Positions 32,151 through 40,908 of a DNA stretch of 40,908 nucleotides are shown in pieces. The stretch lies in the NCBI GenBank assembly GCA_002427615.1, contig DIFH01000145.1, positions 1-40,908 of the forward strand, read 5' to 3'. Both the position numbers and the translations under genes were made by a program. Position 1 is the first letter of the stretch. Each line of letters starts with the position of its first letter. This stretch comes from Paludibacter sp. UBA5753. GTDB lineage: Bacteria; Bacteroidota; Bacteroidia; Bacteroidales; Paludibacteraceae. The notes below the pieces were generated by a model, which was not told the origin of the DNA, searched no databases, and saw nothing but the letters and a program-made list of their open reading frames with translations.

Positions 32151-34661
32151 ATGAAATTAACAAAGCATTTGGAAGTACTGGTATTATTGCTTTTGATAAC
32201 CAACTTTATCAATGCGACAATTCCTACGAAAAAAGGTTGGTGGAAATTTGATGATGTTTCGAATCACACAAAAGCAGAATTAGGTTATGGGACTTCGTTG
32301 GGACTTTTTGGTATTCAGAATGCAGCCACAGGACCAGTTACAGGAAACGAAGCCGTATTAATTGTTCAGGGAAGTTATTATAGAATGAATCATTTAATTT
32401 CGCCGAATGGTGGCGGAACAAAAGTGAATGAGTACACTCTTCAATACGATTTCAAAGTTACTCAGCATGGAATCTGGCATTCTTTTTTTCAGACAACGAC
32501 TGATAATTCAGATGATGGTGACCTGTTTATCAATCCATCCGGAAATATTGGAGTCGGAGCAGTTGGATACAGCAGTTATTCGGTCATTCCGAATGAATGG
32601 TATAGATTGATTGTTTCTGTAAAAAACGGGAGAGAATTTACATGTTACCTGGATGGAAAACGAATAGTGAATGGAACTGTACAATCGATTGATGGACGTT
32701 TTTCCTTAAACAGTCAAATGCTTATTTTTGCTGATAATAATGGCGAAGATGGAAGCATTTATTGTTCGGAACTTGCAATTTGGGATCAGACACTATCTGC
32801 TCAACAGGTTTATGAATTGGGTGGATACAATCATGAAACGTATGTTGAACCATATCAAATGAGCCGAATTCCGTATTTGCAAAGTCCTGGAATGAATTCA
32901 ATCACCATTTGCTGGCACGACACAGCACAAACCGCTACGCAGGTTGAATACGGAACGACCCCGGATTTAGGATTTGTTACTATCGGATCATCCGAACTGA
33001 TAAGTCAGTCATATCGATGGCATACGGTTAAGCTTACAGGTTTACAGGCTAATACACGTTATTTTTATAAAGGAATGAGTGGAACTGGAGAATCCGGCGT
33101 CTTTTCTTTTAAAACTCTTCCGGACTTAACCGATGAAGGTAAAATCAGATTTATTTTACTCAGTGATACACATTGTCCTGATACAACAATGGCTGGGAAT
33201 GTGGTTCGAGCTGCACGTTCAAATGCTATGGAACTTTATGGTTCGGATATTGAAAATCATGTGAACGGAATTTTGCATTCCGGCGATATTGTTGTTAATG
33301 GAAATATCCCTGAGCAATATTCAACCGAATATTTCAAACTTTTATCCTCTCTGACACCTTACATTCCAACCATGGCGGTTGCAGGAAATCACGAAGGTGA
33401 GAGTTCATATTTTTATAATTATCTGAAAATGGATGAACTCTCGGCTTTTCCAGCAAATCGGGCATTAAATGAAAAAATTTGGAGTTTAAGGATTGAAAAT
33501 TCATTATTTATTGGTCTGAATACCAACATAACCGCCCAATACGGAACGGTCATGGCTGACTGGCTGGATACAAAGCTGAGCGAAACGGAGAATAATCCGG
33601 ATATTGATTTTGTATTTCTATTTTTTCATCATCCGCCTTTTACTGAACTCTGGAAAACAATCAATAATTCGGATGCCGGAAACGTGTATGTGAAAAATAT
33701 TTTGTTTCCCATTATAAAAAAATATACTAAGGTGCAGGAAATGCATTATGGGCATACCCATGGTTTCGAACGTGGAACAATTCTGTCAGACAAAGCAAAT
33801 GCAGATTTTAGAATTGTCTGCGGCGGTGGCGGTGGTGGAGCATTGGATACATGGGCGACCGGAGCAAACGAAGATTTTAATGATATTCATATTACAATAA
33901 GTAATTATTGTTATCAGATGCTGGAAATTGATCCAGCAAATCATTCCTACGAGAACACGATGTATAGTTTGGGAAGTCCCACTGACGAGGAGAATAATTT
34001 ACCTCTTGATAAATGGTATAAAAAGAAAAATCAATCCGGACCGGCTACTCCGAATATTGAATCCGTAAAGATTTCAGGGGAAAATATGGAGTTTGCAACT
34101 TCTCAGTTTATTGGAGTCGATTCACTTATGTCCGTTCAGTTTCAGATTATCAGAAATTCGATGGTAATTAAAGATTCAGTGGCAAACTGGGAAAATATCT
34201 ATGGTGTTGACCAGAATAAAAAGCCGTTAAATTCGAATCGAGGGATTAATTTGAACAATGTAAAAATTCCGGCTTCACTTTTTCATACCAGTGACACATA
34301 TTATCTGAAAATTCGTTATCGTGATTTTAATCTGAAATGGAGTAATTGGTCTGATTCTTTTTTAATAAACAATACGGATTTGATTAATGTAGGGTCTGAA
34401 AATAACCAGTCGTTACTTCAAAATTTCCCTAATCCTTTTAAAACCAATACAACAATCACTTATAAGATAGATAAAAAGAGTGAGGTTATTTTTAGAATTT
34501 ATGATCTTGATTTCAAGCTGATTGATCAAAAATGCGAAGGAATAAAAACCTCAGGTATTTATTCTTTCACTTATTTTCCGGCAAACTTGGCAAGCGGGTT
34601 GTATTTTTATCAAATGATCACAAATCAGTTGTGTATAACTGGGAAAATGATAAAATCATAA
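32151..34661 (+). CDS. LamG plus purple-acid-phosphatase-like metallophosphoesterase with T9SS tail
   Basis: This 836-residue secreted enzyme has a signal peptide (1-22) and a LamG-like domain (about 25-225) homologous to those of the preceding protein. A fibronectin-like domain of the kind that precedes purple acid phosphatases follows (about 235-325, ITICWHDTAQTATQVEYGTT). The calcineurin-like phosphoesterase domain is at about 330-590. Its metal ligands are visible as LSDTH, HSGDIV, GNHEG, FFHHPPF and YGHTHGFERG. A type A T9SS sorting domain (about 755-836, NFPNPFKTNTTITYKI) completes it. It probably hydrolyses a phosphomonoester or diester at the cell surface, with the LamG domain targeting it to glycan. 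Substrate is unknown. The next gene starts six bases after the stop. Confidence 0.9.
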   Translation: MKLTKHLEVLVLLLLITNFINATIPTKKGWWKFDDVSNHTKAELGYGTSLGLFGIQNAATGPVTGNEAVLIVQGSYYRMNHLISPNGGGTKVNEYTLQYDFKVTQHGIWHSFFQTTTDNSDDGDLFINPSGNIGVGAVGYSSYSVIPNEWYRLIVSVKNGREFTCYLDGKRIVNGTVQSIDGRFSLNSQMLIFADNNGEDGSIYCSELAIWDQTLSAQQVYELGGYNHETYVEPYQMSRIPYLQSPGMNSITICWHDTAQTATQVEYGTTPDLGFVTIGSSELISQSYRWHTVKLTGLQANTRYFYKGMSGTGESGVFSFKTLPDLTDEGKIRFILLSDTHCPDTTMAGNVVRAARSNAMELYGSDIENHVNGILHSGDIVVNGNIPEQYSTEYFKLLSSLTPYIPTMAVAGNHEGESSYFYNYLKMDELSAFPANRALNEKIWSLRIENSLFIGLNTNITAQYGTVMADWLDTKLSETENNPDIDFVFLFFHHPPFTELWKTINNSDAGNVYVKNILFPIIKKYTKVQEMHYGHTHGFERGTILSDKANADFRIVCGGGGGGALDTWATGANEDFNDIHITISNYCYQMLEIDPANHSYENTMYSLGSPTDEENNLPLDKWYKKKNQSGPATPNIESVKISGENMEFATSQFIGVDSLMSVQFQIIRNSMVIKDSVANWENIYGVDQNKKPLNSNRGINLNNVKIPASLFHTSDTYYLKIRYRDFNLKWSNWSDSFLINNTDLINVGSENNQSLLQNFPNPFKTNTTITYKIDKKSEVIFRIYDLDFKLIDQKCEGIKTSGIYSFTYFPANLASGLYFYQMITNQLCITGKMIKS

Positions 34662-34667
34662 GCAAAA

Positions 34668-36119
34668 ATGAAAAATAGTAAAATTAAAATTTTATCGATT
34701 GCCTTTTGGAGCTTGGTATTGCCACTTTATGCAATTTCAAATTCATTGCCGCTTGATGTAAAGGGAAAAGTTACGTGTAACGGAAAAGGTATACCTTCCG
34801 TGTCAATAACCGATGGAACTTCAATTGTATTTACGGAACAGTCAGGAAATTTCAGTATTCATCCAGGATCAGATAAAGAATTTATTTATTACTCTTTACC
34901 TTCGGGATATGAATCGCCCATTAAAGATGGAATTCCTGTGTTTTATGCTCCGATTGATAAAACAGTAAAAGGACAACACATAGATTTTCCGTTAAACCAA
35001 AGTAAGCAATCGCAACAAAAGCACGCCTTTATTCTATGGGCGGATCCTCAGATACTCGATATGGAAGAGTTTGATTTGTTGGAGGAAGTGGTGAAAGATG
35101 TAAATAAAACGATTGCTTTATTTACAAAAGAAATTCCTGTTCATGCCATAAGTGCTGGCGACAATGTGTTTGATAGGTTAAATCTTTTCGAGAAATACAA
35201 ACAAATGATTTCGCAAATTAAAGTGCCTTTTTATCAAGCAATTGGGAACCATGACATGGACTATAACAACCGTTCCAACGAGTTGTCCGCCCAATCCTTT
35301 TCGGTCGCTTTTGGCCCCACGCATTTCTCGTTCAACGTAGGTAATGTCCATTATGTAGTACTCAAAGATGTGTTTTATTATGGATTTTCGTATCGCTACA
35401 TCGGATATATCGACGAAAACCAACTACAATGGTTAGAGCAAGATCTACAGTCGGTAAAACCTGGAAGCACTGTTATCGTTACACTGCATATTCCCACAAT
35501 TTATGGCGAATCGGAAACTGCCGAAAATTATTCGACTACATTGTCAAATTCAGTGATGAATCGTGAAGCTTTGTATAAGATTCTTTCACCGTATAACACT
35601 CATATTTTAGCAGGTCATAGCCACACTCAATGGTTTAAGCAAGCTGCCCCTGCAATTGCCGAACATGTTCATGCGGCAGCTTGTGGCGCTTGGTGGCAGG
35701 GCGAATTTTGTGTGGATGGCACACCCAAAGGTTACACTGTTTATGAAGTGAATGGCGACAGTTTGAGCTGGTATTTTAAAGGTATAAATGCAGATAAAAA
35801 TGATCAATTCAAATTGTACCAAGCGGGAACGGATACTGAATTTCCAGATTGTTTCATAGCCAATGTTTATAATTATGACCCTTTGTGGAAAGTTTACTGG
35901 CACGAAAATGGTATTTTTAAAGGAGAAATGACCCGCTATTGGGGGAAAGACCCGTTGGCTGCAGTGCTTTATCAGCCTGGTAAAAACAAAAAGCATTCAT
36001 GGTTAAGTGTGGGCGAAACTTATCATTTGTTCAGAGCCAAGCCTGAAAACCCGAATGCTGAAATTTTGGTAGAAGTGATTGACCGATTTGGGAATAAATA
36101 TCGTAAGGCATTGAGATAA
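34668..36119 (+). CDS. Secreted calcineurin-like phosphoesterase with N- and C-terminal accessory domains
   Basis: The 483-residue protein has a signal peptide (to about residue 24) and an N-terminal beta-sandwich (about 29-115, VKGKVTCNGKGIPSVSITDG). The metallophosphoesterase domain is at about 120-325, with WADPQ, SAGDNVFDR, IGNHDMDY, TLHIPT and AGHSHTQ as metal-binding motifs. Glutamine replaces the usual histidine in the first motif, D-x-Q instead of D-x-H; from memory this occurs in this subfamily. A C-terminal beta domain (about 330-480) follows. Unlike the preceding phosphatase it has no T9SS tail, so it probably stays periplasmic. Two different phosphoesterases in a row, one surface and one periplasmic, suggest a phosphate-bearing substrate. 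The substrate is not known. Confidence 0.9.
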   Translation: MKNSKIKILSIAFWSLVLPLYAISNSLPLDVKGKVTCNGKGIPSVSITDGTSIVFTEQSGNFSIHPGSDKEFIYYSLPSGYESPIKDGIPVFYAPIDKTVKGQHIDFPLNQSKQSQQKHAFILWADPQILDMEEFDLLEEVVKDVNKTIALFTKEIPVHAISAGDNVFDRLNLFEKYKQMISQIKVPFYQAIGNHDMDYNNRSNELSAQSFSVAFGPTHFSFNVGNVHYVVLKDVFYYGFSYRYIGYIDENQLQWLEQDLQSVKPGSTVIVTLHIPTIYGESETAENYSTTLSNSVMNREALYKILSPYNTHILAGHSHTQWFKQAAPAIAEHVHAAACGAWWQGEFCVDGTPKGYTVYEVNGDSLSWYFKGINADKNDQFKLYQAGTDTEFPDCFIANVYNYDPLWKVYWHENGIFKGEMTRYWGKDPLAAVLYQPGKNKKHSWLSVGETYHLFRAKPENPNAEILVEVIDRFGNKYRKALR

Positions 36120-36142
36120 ATTATATTGTTAATAATTGGACA

Positions 36143-37001
36143 ATGAAATACAGCATAGTAATTTTATTAATCATGTTTTTTGTCGACATACTTTCGCAGG
36201 GAAAGATTTTGTTGTATCCCAATGGTTCAACCGAAGGTAATTTCAGTCCTGAAAAAGAAACTGCTCATGGTGTGGAATTTATCACTTTCGTAAGTGAAGC
36301 AAGAATGTACGCATATTTTGCTCCCAAAGAAACGAATAACAGAACTTCGGTACTTATTTGTCCGGGAGGTGGATATGGTGGATTGGCAAGCCCTAAAGGA
36401 AGGGGTTGAAATTGCCAGATGGTTTAATAATATTGGCGTTACGGCCTTTGTGCTTTATTACAGGATTCCCTTTTGTCATTCCGAAGTGCCTCTGAAGGAT
36501 GCAAAAACAGCTATGCAGATCATTCACCGAAATGCAAAAGAATGGAAACTTAATAAAAACAGAATCGGCGTTATCGGATTTTCGGCGGGTGGATATTTGG
36601 CAGCCACATTGGGAACACATTTTGATCAAACTAACAAACCTGATTTTATGGTGCTTATGTATCCGGTCATATCGTTGAAAAAAATTTATACGCCCAATGG
36701 AACGCGGAAAAACCTGATTGGCGAGAATGCCTCTGAAAAGTTGGAGAATTTTTATTCCAACGAATTACATGTTTCGCGGAAAACTCTTCCAACATTTATC
36801 GTTCATGCCGAGGATGATAATGTTGTATCGATTGAAAATAGCAAAGTTTTTAATGAAGCGCTGAAAAAAAATAAAGTAAAATCTGAATTTATTATTTACA
36901 AGCTTGGAGGACATGGCTTTGGCATGCGTCCGCAAGGGCTGGATGTCGATAACTGGCCTGATAAACTTCAAAAATGGCTGAAGACTCAAAGTTTGATTTA
37001 A
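36143..37001 (+). pseudogene. Alpha/beta-hydrolase esterase split by a +1 frameshift
   Basis: Two overlapping frames together encode one secreted esterase of the dienelactone-hydrolase/acetyl-esterase-like class. The first frame (36143-36409) gives a signal peptide and the oxyanion-hole segment CPGGGYGGLA, then runs off. The second frame resumes with KEGVEIARWFNNIGV and carries the nucleophile motif GFSAGGY, the acid in HAEDDNVV and the base in GGHGF, ending at 37001. Removing one G near 36398 (AAAGGAAGG) restores a single frame. Either the gene was recently inactivated or the extra base is a sequencing error. If intact it would remove acyl (for example acetyl) groups from the polysaccharide. 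It lies 23 bases after the phosphoesterase and 21 before GH16. Confidence 0.87.
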
Positions 37002-37022
37002 ATTTAAAATACAATTAAAGAT

Positions 37023-37793
37023 ATGAATTCTAAAAAAGTAATTGTTGTACTCACTCTGTTGTTGTGCATTACAAGTGTGTTTTCTCAATCAAAAAAAGGT
37101 TACAAACTGGTTTGGCAGGATAATTTTTGTGGTAAAACCATCGATACAACGGCATGGACTCACGAAATAGCTCCTCCAGGTTGGGTGAATAATGAATCGC
37201 AGCGATATACAAAAGGCGAAAACGTAAAAGTCAGAGGTGGAAAACTATTAATAACTGCTCGAAACGAGAACAATGAATATACTTCGGCGAGGCTTATTAC
37301 CAAAGACAAGCATATCTTCACTTATGGAATTGTGGAAATAAAAGCCAAATTGCCCGAGGGTGTAGGCACTTGGCCTGCACTTTGGATGCTCGGGAATAAT
37401 ATTGACCAGATTGGTTGGCCCGAGTGCGGCGAGTTGGATATTATGGAACACATTGGAAGAGAACCGGGTGTAGTGTTTTCATCTATTCACAATCGTTCGG
37501 GCTATGGCGCCACACCTTATAGTGGCAAGGTGAATATTGAAAATCCTTATGATAAATTCCATATTTATGCTATGGAATGGACTTCCGAATATATCACTTT
37601 TTTTGTGGATGACCGACGAATTTATCATTATAAGCCGGAAATAAAAACATCTGAAAACTGGCCATTTGATAAACCGGCATATTTTATCTTTAATATTGCT
37701 ATTGGAGGAAATTTGGGAGGAGAAATAGACAATGCCATTTTCCCTACTACTATGACAATTGATTGGGTAAGGGTATATCAAAAGAAATTGTAA
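37023..37793 (+). CDS. GH16 endo-beta-glucanase (laminarinase-like)
   Basis: GH16 enzymes cut beta-1,3 or mixed-linkage beta-1,3-1,4 glucans internally with retention. The 256-residue protein has a signal peptide (1-21, ending TSVFSQ) and a single jelly-roll domain. The catalytic signature is ELDIME at 137-142, where E137 is the nucleophile, D139 assists and E142 is the acid/base. The extra residue (beta-bulge form) is typical of laminarinases. Other family segments are TWPALWMLG, VFSSIHNRSGYG (near 150) and FNIAIGGNLGGEID near the end. There is no carbohydrate-binding module or T9SS tail, so it is probably periplasmic or exported by another route. Confidence 0.95.
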   Translation: MNSKKVIVVLTLLLCITSVFSQSKKGYKLVWQDNFCGKTIDTTAWTHEIAPPGWVNNESQRYTKGENVKVRGGKLLITARNENNEYTSARLITKDKHIFTYGIVEIKAKLPEGVGTWPALWMLGNNIDQIGWPECGELDIMEHIGREPGVVFSSIHNRSGYGATPYSGKVNIENPYDKFHIYAMEWTSEYITFFVDDRRIYHYKPEIKTSENWPFDKPAYFIFNIAIGGNLGGEIDNAIFPTTMTIDWVRVYQKKL

Positions 37794-38524
37794 TATTTGG
37801 TGCAATTTGATTTAAGTGAGGTTAATTAAATAAGAATCATTGATATACATGTTTCTCCTCATTTGACCCAATCAAATTACAATTGCAGTTTGTATTTGGT
37901 TTATAGACTTGTTTTTCAAATTATTTACTCCAATAATCATAAGTCGATTACCAAGAGGGTATTAGTAGCGCTACTAAGAGGGTATTAGCAGTACTACTAA
38001 CAGGGAATTAGTAGTACTGCTTACAGTAAGTATAAAACAATGGTTAGTTATAAAAAATCTTTTTTTGAACGCATTGAAAAAAGTTGCATTCATTAAAATG
38101 CTTTGTATGTAACTGTACTACATTTAGATAGTTTATTTTATAACGATCCATTGAATAGAAAACAAAACAAGAAAAAAAACGACACTTTGACTTTTACAAT
38201 CTAATTGTTTATTTTTACAAACCAAAACGTCGGATGTATGTAGATTATTCCACACTTATTGGGGTCAGGGGGGCTCGCATCATGGTGGAAAATTGGAACA
38301 TTTTTATAGATATGAAACGAGCATGATTAGCGATAATCACCAAAGAAGCTGAAAATCCGACAGGCAAGCCTCATGTAACATTTAAAAAAATCAATTATTT
38401 ACACCTAAAATCTTTCATTTCTCGATATTTACAATATATGGCGTACTAATAATGGTAAAAGAGTAATGTATTAATCATCGCAAAATAAATTAATCAGTAA
38501 AATAACGAAAAAATTATTAAACAA
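37794..38524. other. Long intergenic region before the GH3 gene
   Basis: About 730 bases without a convincing gene. It contains a three-copy 23-bp tandem repeat (37953-38021) and otherwise AT-rich sequence. A 31-codon frame at 38236 is too short and featureless to call. No full promoter matching the Bacteroidota consensus is seen directly before 38525. Confidence 0.5.
37953..38021. repeat. Three tandem 23-bp repeats, each with a dyad
   Basis: Units occupy 37953-37975, 37976-37998 and 37999-38021 with no spacer. Each reads AAnAGGGnATTAG followed by a dyad. Unit 1 ends in the perfect 12-bp palindrome AGTAGCGCTACT; units 2 and 3 have AGCAGTACTACT and AGTAGTACTGCT. Substitutions between units stay within the dyad's half-sites. 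This looks like a regulator-binding array rather than random sequence. It sits 504 bases before the GH3 start and 160 after the GH16 stop. Confidence 0.8.
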
Positions 38525-40768
38525 ATGAGTAAAAGAACTTTAAGAATCATGTACGTAATTGTTCTAACCATATTTGTAGTTCAAAATACAAAGGTTCAGA
38601 GCAAATCAATCGATCAGAATGTAGATTCAGTGCTAAACTTAATGACACTGGAAGAAAAGATAGGACAGCTGAACCAATATAATGACGATTGGATGGCAAC
38701 AGGACCAGTAACGTTGGATAATGACAAAATGGGTCAGATAAAACGCGGAGAAGTGGGATCGCTGCTTAATTGTATAGGAGCGGAGCGTACCAATAGCTGG
38801 CAAAAAATTGCGCTTCAATCGCGATTGAAAATTCCATTGTTATTCGGACAAGATGTAATTCATGGGTTTAAAACAACATTTCCAATACCTTTGGCAGAGT
38901 CGTGTAGTTGGGATTTGGAGGCAATTGAACTCTCAGCGCGGATTTCAGCTGTAGAAGCAAGTGCAAGCGGAATACACTGGACTTTTGCGCCTATGGTTGA
39001 CATTAGTCGAGATCCTCGCTGGGGAAGAGTCATGGAAGGAGCCGGCGAAGATACTTACCTGGGGTCGAAAATTGCCTATGCCCGTGTAAAGGGATTTCAA
39101 GGCGAAAAATTGGGAGAATTAAACTCCTTAATGGCATGTGCCAAACATTTTGCGGCTTATGGTGCAGCAGTTGGTGGTCGTGACTATAATTCGGTGGATA
39201 TGAGCGAAAGGCAACTATGGGAAACATACCTGCCACCATTCAAAGCCACCGTGGATGCTAATGTTGCAACATTTATGACTGCATTTAACGATATCAATGG
39301 GATGCCTGCAACAGCGAATAAGTATTTACTGACAGATGTGTTGAAAGAGAAATGGAATTTCAAGGGTTTTGTCGTGAGTGACTGGGGAGCAATTGGCGAA
39401 ATGATAAAACACGGCAATGTAAAGAATGAATATGAAGCGGCTCAGGCGGCTATTAATGCCGGTTGCGATATGGATATGGAGAGCCGGAATTACAAGAATA
39501 ATTTGGCTCAATTAGTAAAAGATGGTAAGGTTTCAGAAGTAGTAATTGACAATGCCGTAAAAAGAATATTGCGTAAGAAATTTGAATTGGGATTGTTTGA
39601 TGACCCTTTCAGGTATAGTAATGTTGTCAGAGAGAAAAGCGAATTAAACAATGCTGAACACGCAAAGGCTGCAAGAGATATTGCAAGAAAAAGTATAGTA
39701 TTGTTGAAAAACAAAAATCAGTTGCTCCCCATCTCAAAAAACACAAAAACCATAGCATTTATTGGCCCATTGGTGAAAGCTGTAAAGCAAAATAAGGGTT
39801 TCTGGGATGTAGAATTGCCAGGTAATGACTCGAGTTTTATTGTGTCTCAATGGGAAGGACTAAAAAATAAAGTTGGCAACAGATCCAAACTGCTTTATGC
39901 AAAAGGTTGCGATATTGAAGGTAATAGCAAGGCTGGTTTTGCAGAAGCTGTGAAAGTAGCTAAACAAGCTGACATTGTCGTTTTAAGTATTGGCGAAAGG
40001 CGCGATTTGTCAGGCGAGGCTAAAAGTCGTAGCAATATAAATATTCCCGGAGTACAGGAGGATTTATTGAAAGTTCTTCTTGCCACTGGTAAACCTGTTG
40101 TTGTCCTTATCAATGCCGGTCGACCATTGGTTTTTGATTATACTGCCGAAAATGCGCCGGCTATACTTTACACCTGGTGGCTGGGCAGCGAAGCCGGTAA
40201 TGCCATTGCCGATGTACTGTTTGGCGATTATAACCCATCTGCCAAACTTACCATGACTTTTCCGTTGAGTGTCGGACAAATCCCTATCTATTACAATCAT
40301 TTTAATACAGGACGTCCGGCGCAAAATGACAACAATCGATCTTACCGTAGCGCTTATCTCGATTTGTCATTGTATCCTCGTTACGAGTTTGGGTATGGAT
40401 TAAGTTATACTACTTTTCGATACAGCGACTTGCAACTCAACAGCAAAAAAATGAATGACAATGAACAAATTGAAGCTTCTGTAACAATTAAAAATACGGG
40501 AAATTACGATGGAGAAGAAATTGTACAACTTTATTTGCGCGATTTAGTAAGTTCAATTGTAAGACCTGTTTTAGAATTAAAGGACTTTCGAAAATTGAAA
40601 CTGAAAGCGGGCGAGTCTAAAACGATTACCTTTTTTATCGACAGGGAAAAATTATCTTTTTATAATCAGCAATTGAAATGGGTAGCCGAGCCTGGTGATT
40701 TTGAACTTATGATTGGCGCTTCATCAAGGGATATTCGGTTGAAAGAACGATTTGAATTAATTCAATAA
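38525..40768 (+). CDS. GH3 beta-glucosidase (BglX-like)
   Basis: This enzyme removes glucose from the non-reducing ends of beta-gluco-oligosaccharides in the periplasm. The 747-residue protein has a signal peptide (about 1-27). The GH3 N-terminal barrel (about 30-355) has substrate-binding motifs (FAPMVDISRDPRWGR, ACAKHFAAYG) and the nucleophile D286 in VVSDWGA. The GH3 C-terminal domain (about 385-615) has E498 in LSGEAKSR as the probable acid/base. A C-terminal fibronectin-like domain (about 650-740, SVTIKNTGNYDGEEIVQLYL) completes it. Specificity within beta-glucosidases is not certain, but with GH16 nearby a role on laminarin or mixed-linkage oligomers is likely. Confidence 0.95.
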   Translation: MSKRTLRIMYVIVLTIFVVQNTKVQSKSIDQNVDSVLNLMTLEEKIGQLNQYNDDWMATGPVTLDNDKMGQIKRGEVGSLLNCIGAERTNSWQKIALQSRLKIPLLFGQDVIHGFKTTFPIPLAESCSWDLEAIELSARISAVEASASGIHWTFAPMVDISRDPRWGRVMEGAGEDTYLGSKIAYARVKGFQGEKLGELNSLMACAKHFAAYGAAVGGRDYNSVDMSERQLWETYLPPFKATVDANVATFMTAFNDINGMPATANKYLLTDVLKEKWNFKGFVVSDWGAIGEMIKHGNVKNEYEAAQAAINAGCDMDMESRNYKNNLAQLVKDGKVSEVVIDNAVKRILRKKFELGLFDDPFRYSNVVREKSELNNAEHAKAARDIARKSIVLLKNKNQLLPISKNTKTIAFIGPLVKAVKQNKGFWDVELPGNDSSFIVSQWEGLKNKVGNRSKLLYAKGCDIEGNSKAGFAEAVKVAKQADIVVLSIGERRDLSGEAKSRSNINIPGVQEDLLKVLLATGKPVVVLINAGRPLVFDYTAENAPAILYTWWLGSEAGNAIADVLFGDYNPSAKLTMTFPLSVGQIPIYYNHFNTGRPAQNDNNRSYRSAYLDLSLYPRYEFGYGLSYTTFRYSDLQLNSKKMNDNEQIEASVTIKNTGNYDGEEIVQLYLRDLVSSIVRPVLELKDFRKLKLKAGESKTITFFIDREKLSFYNQQLKWVAEPGDFELMIGASSRDIRLKERFELIQ

Positions 40769-40827
40769 AAAAATAGTACTAAATCATAGAACAATGAAAA
40801 TCAGTCCCTTTGTTTTACAAACAGAGG

Positions 40828-40908
40828 CACTAATTAGGGTCTGCTGAAAAGCTATTTTATGCCACGGAGTGGCTAAATTTGAATAACCCCCAGTGAGCGT
40901 AGCGATAC
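40828..40908. repeat. Partial copy of the 10886-11096 repeat family
   Basis: CACTAATTAGGGTCTGCTGA followed by AAAAGC matches 10883-10906 almost base for base. The following ATTTTATGCCACGGAGTGG matches, inverted, the right arm at 11058-11076. After this comes GAATAACCCCCAGTGAGCG, which resembles GAATAACCTGCAGTAAGCG inside the ATP synthase MITE (20128-20146). The element is cut by the window end. Confidence 0.7.

Noticed and set aside
37953..38021. CRISPR array
   Set aside because: The three 23-bp units abut without spacers and no cas genes are present, so it is a tandem repeat.
38236..38331. 31-codon small protein
   Set aside because: Too short, no ribosome-binding or promoter support, no recognisable sequence.

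Overview
The window looks like a chromosomal segment of a Bacteroidota bacterium, most likely order Bacteroidales. Three things point there: promoters of the TTTG-N19/21-TAnnTTTG type, the ATP synthase gene order atpD-atpC-(small membrane protein)-atpB-atpE-atpF-atpH-atpA-atpG, and a SusC/SusD locus with an ECF sigma/FecR pair and type IX secretion (T9SS) sorting domains. I cannot name the species. The DNA is AT-rich overall and the first 3.4 kb is visibly more so.

Layout. (1) 1-3.43 kb, minus strand: an accessory block with an unknown helical protein gene, then a DNA methyltransferase with N-terminal HEAT repeats and a PD-(D/E)XK restriction endonuclease that overlap by 4 bases. A shared intergenic motif lies just past the stop codon of the unknown gene and of the endonuclease gene, which suggests cassette-like units. 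(2) 4.1-15.1 kb, core genes with a potassium theme: dxs, trkA, trkH, a decayed kdpE-like regulator remnant, a stand-alone winged-helix regulator without a receiver domain, tRNA-Phe, a K+/H+ antiporter and lepA. Intergenic palindromic or MITE-like elements separate several of these. (3) 15.2-22.9 kb: the complete F1Fo ATP synthase operon, interrupted between atpH and atpA by a 221-bp MITE-like insertion with terminal inverted repeats and an 8-bp target duplication. (4) 23.1-40.8 kb: a polysaccharide utilisation locus, all on the plus strand: ECF sigma, FecR anti-sigma, SusC with a signalling STN domain, SusD, a LamG-domain protein with a T9SS tail, a LamG/phosphatase with a T9SS tail, a second metallophosphoesterase, an alpha/beta-hydrolase split by a frameshift, a GH16 endo-beta-glucanase and a GH3 beta-glucosidase.

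How the genes work together. In region 4, substrate binding by SusC is expected to signal through its STN domain to FecR and release the sigma factor. SusC/D import glucan oligomers, GH16 cuts a beta-glucan backbone and GH3 trims the oligomers. The two phosphoesterases and the esterase suggest a decorated glucan (ester or phosphate substituents), which is an inference. In region 2, TrkA/TrkH uptake and the antiporter form the two arms of potassium homeostasis.

The parts most worth a second look are the cassette-like restriction block, the MITE in the ATP synthase operon, the kdpE remnant beside trk, the receiver-less regulator, the phosphoesterase-rich glucan locus and a 3 x 23-bp dyad-containing tandem repeat before the GH3 gene.
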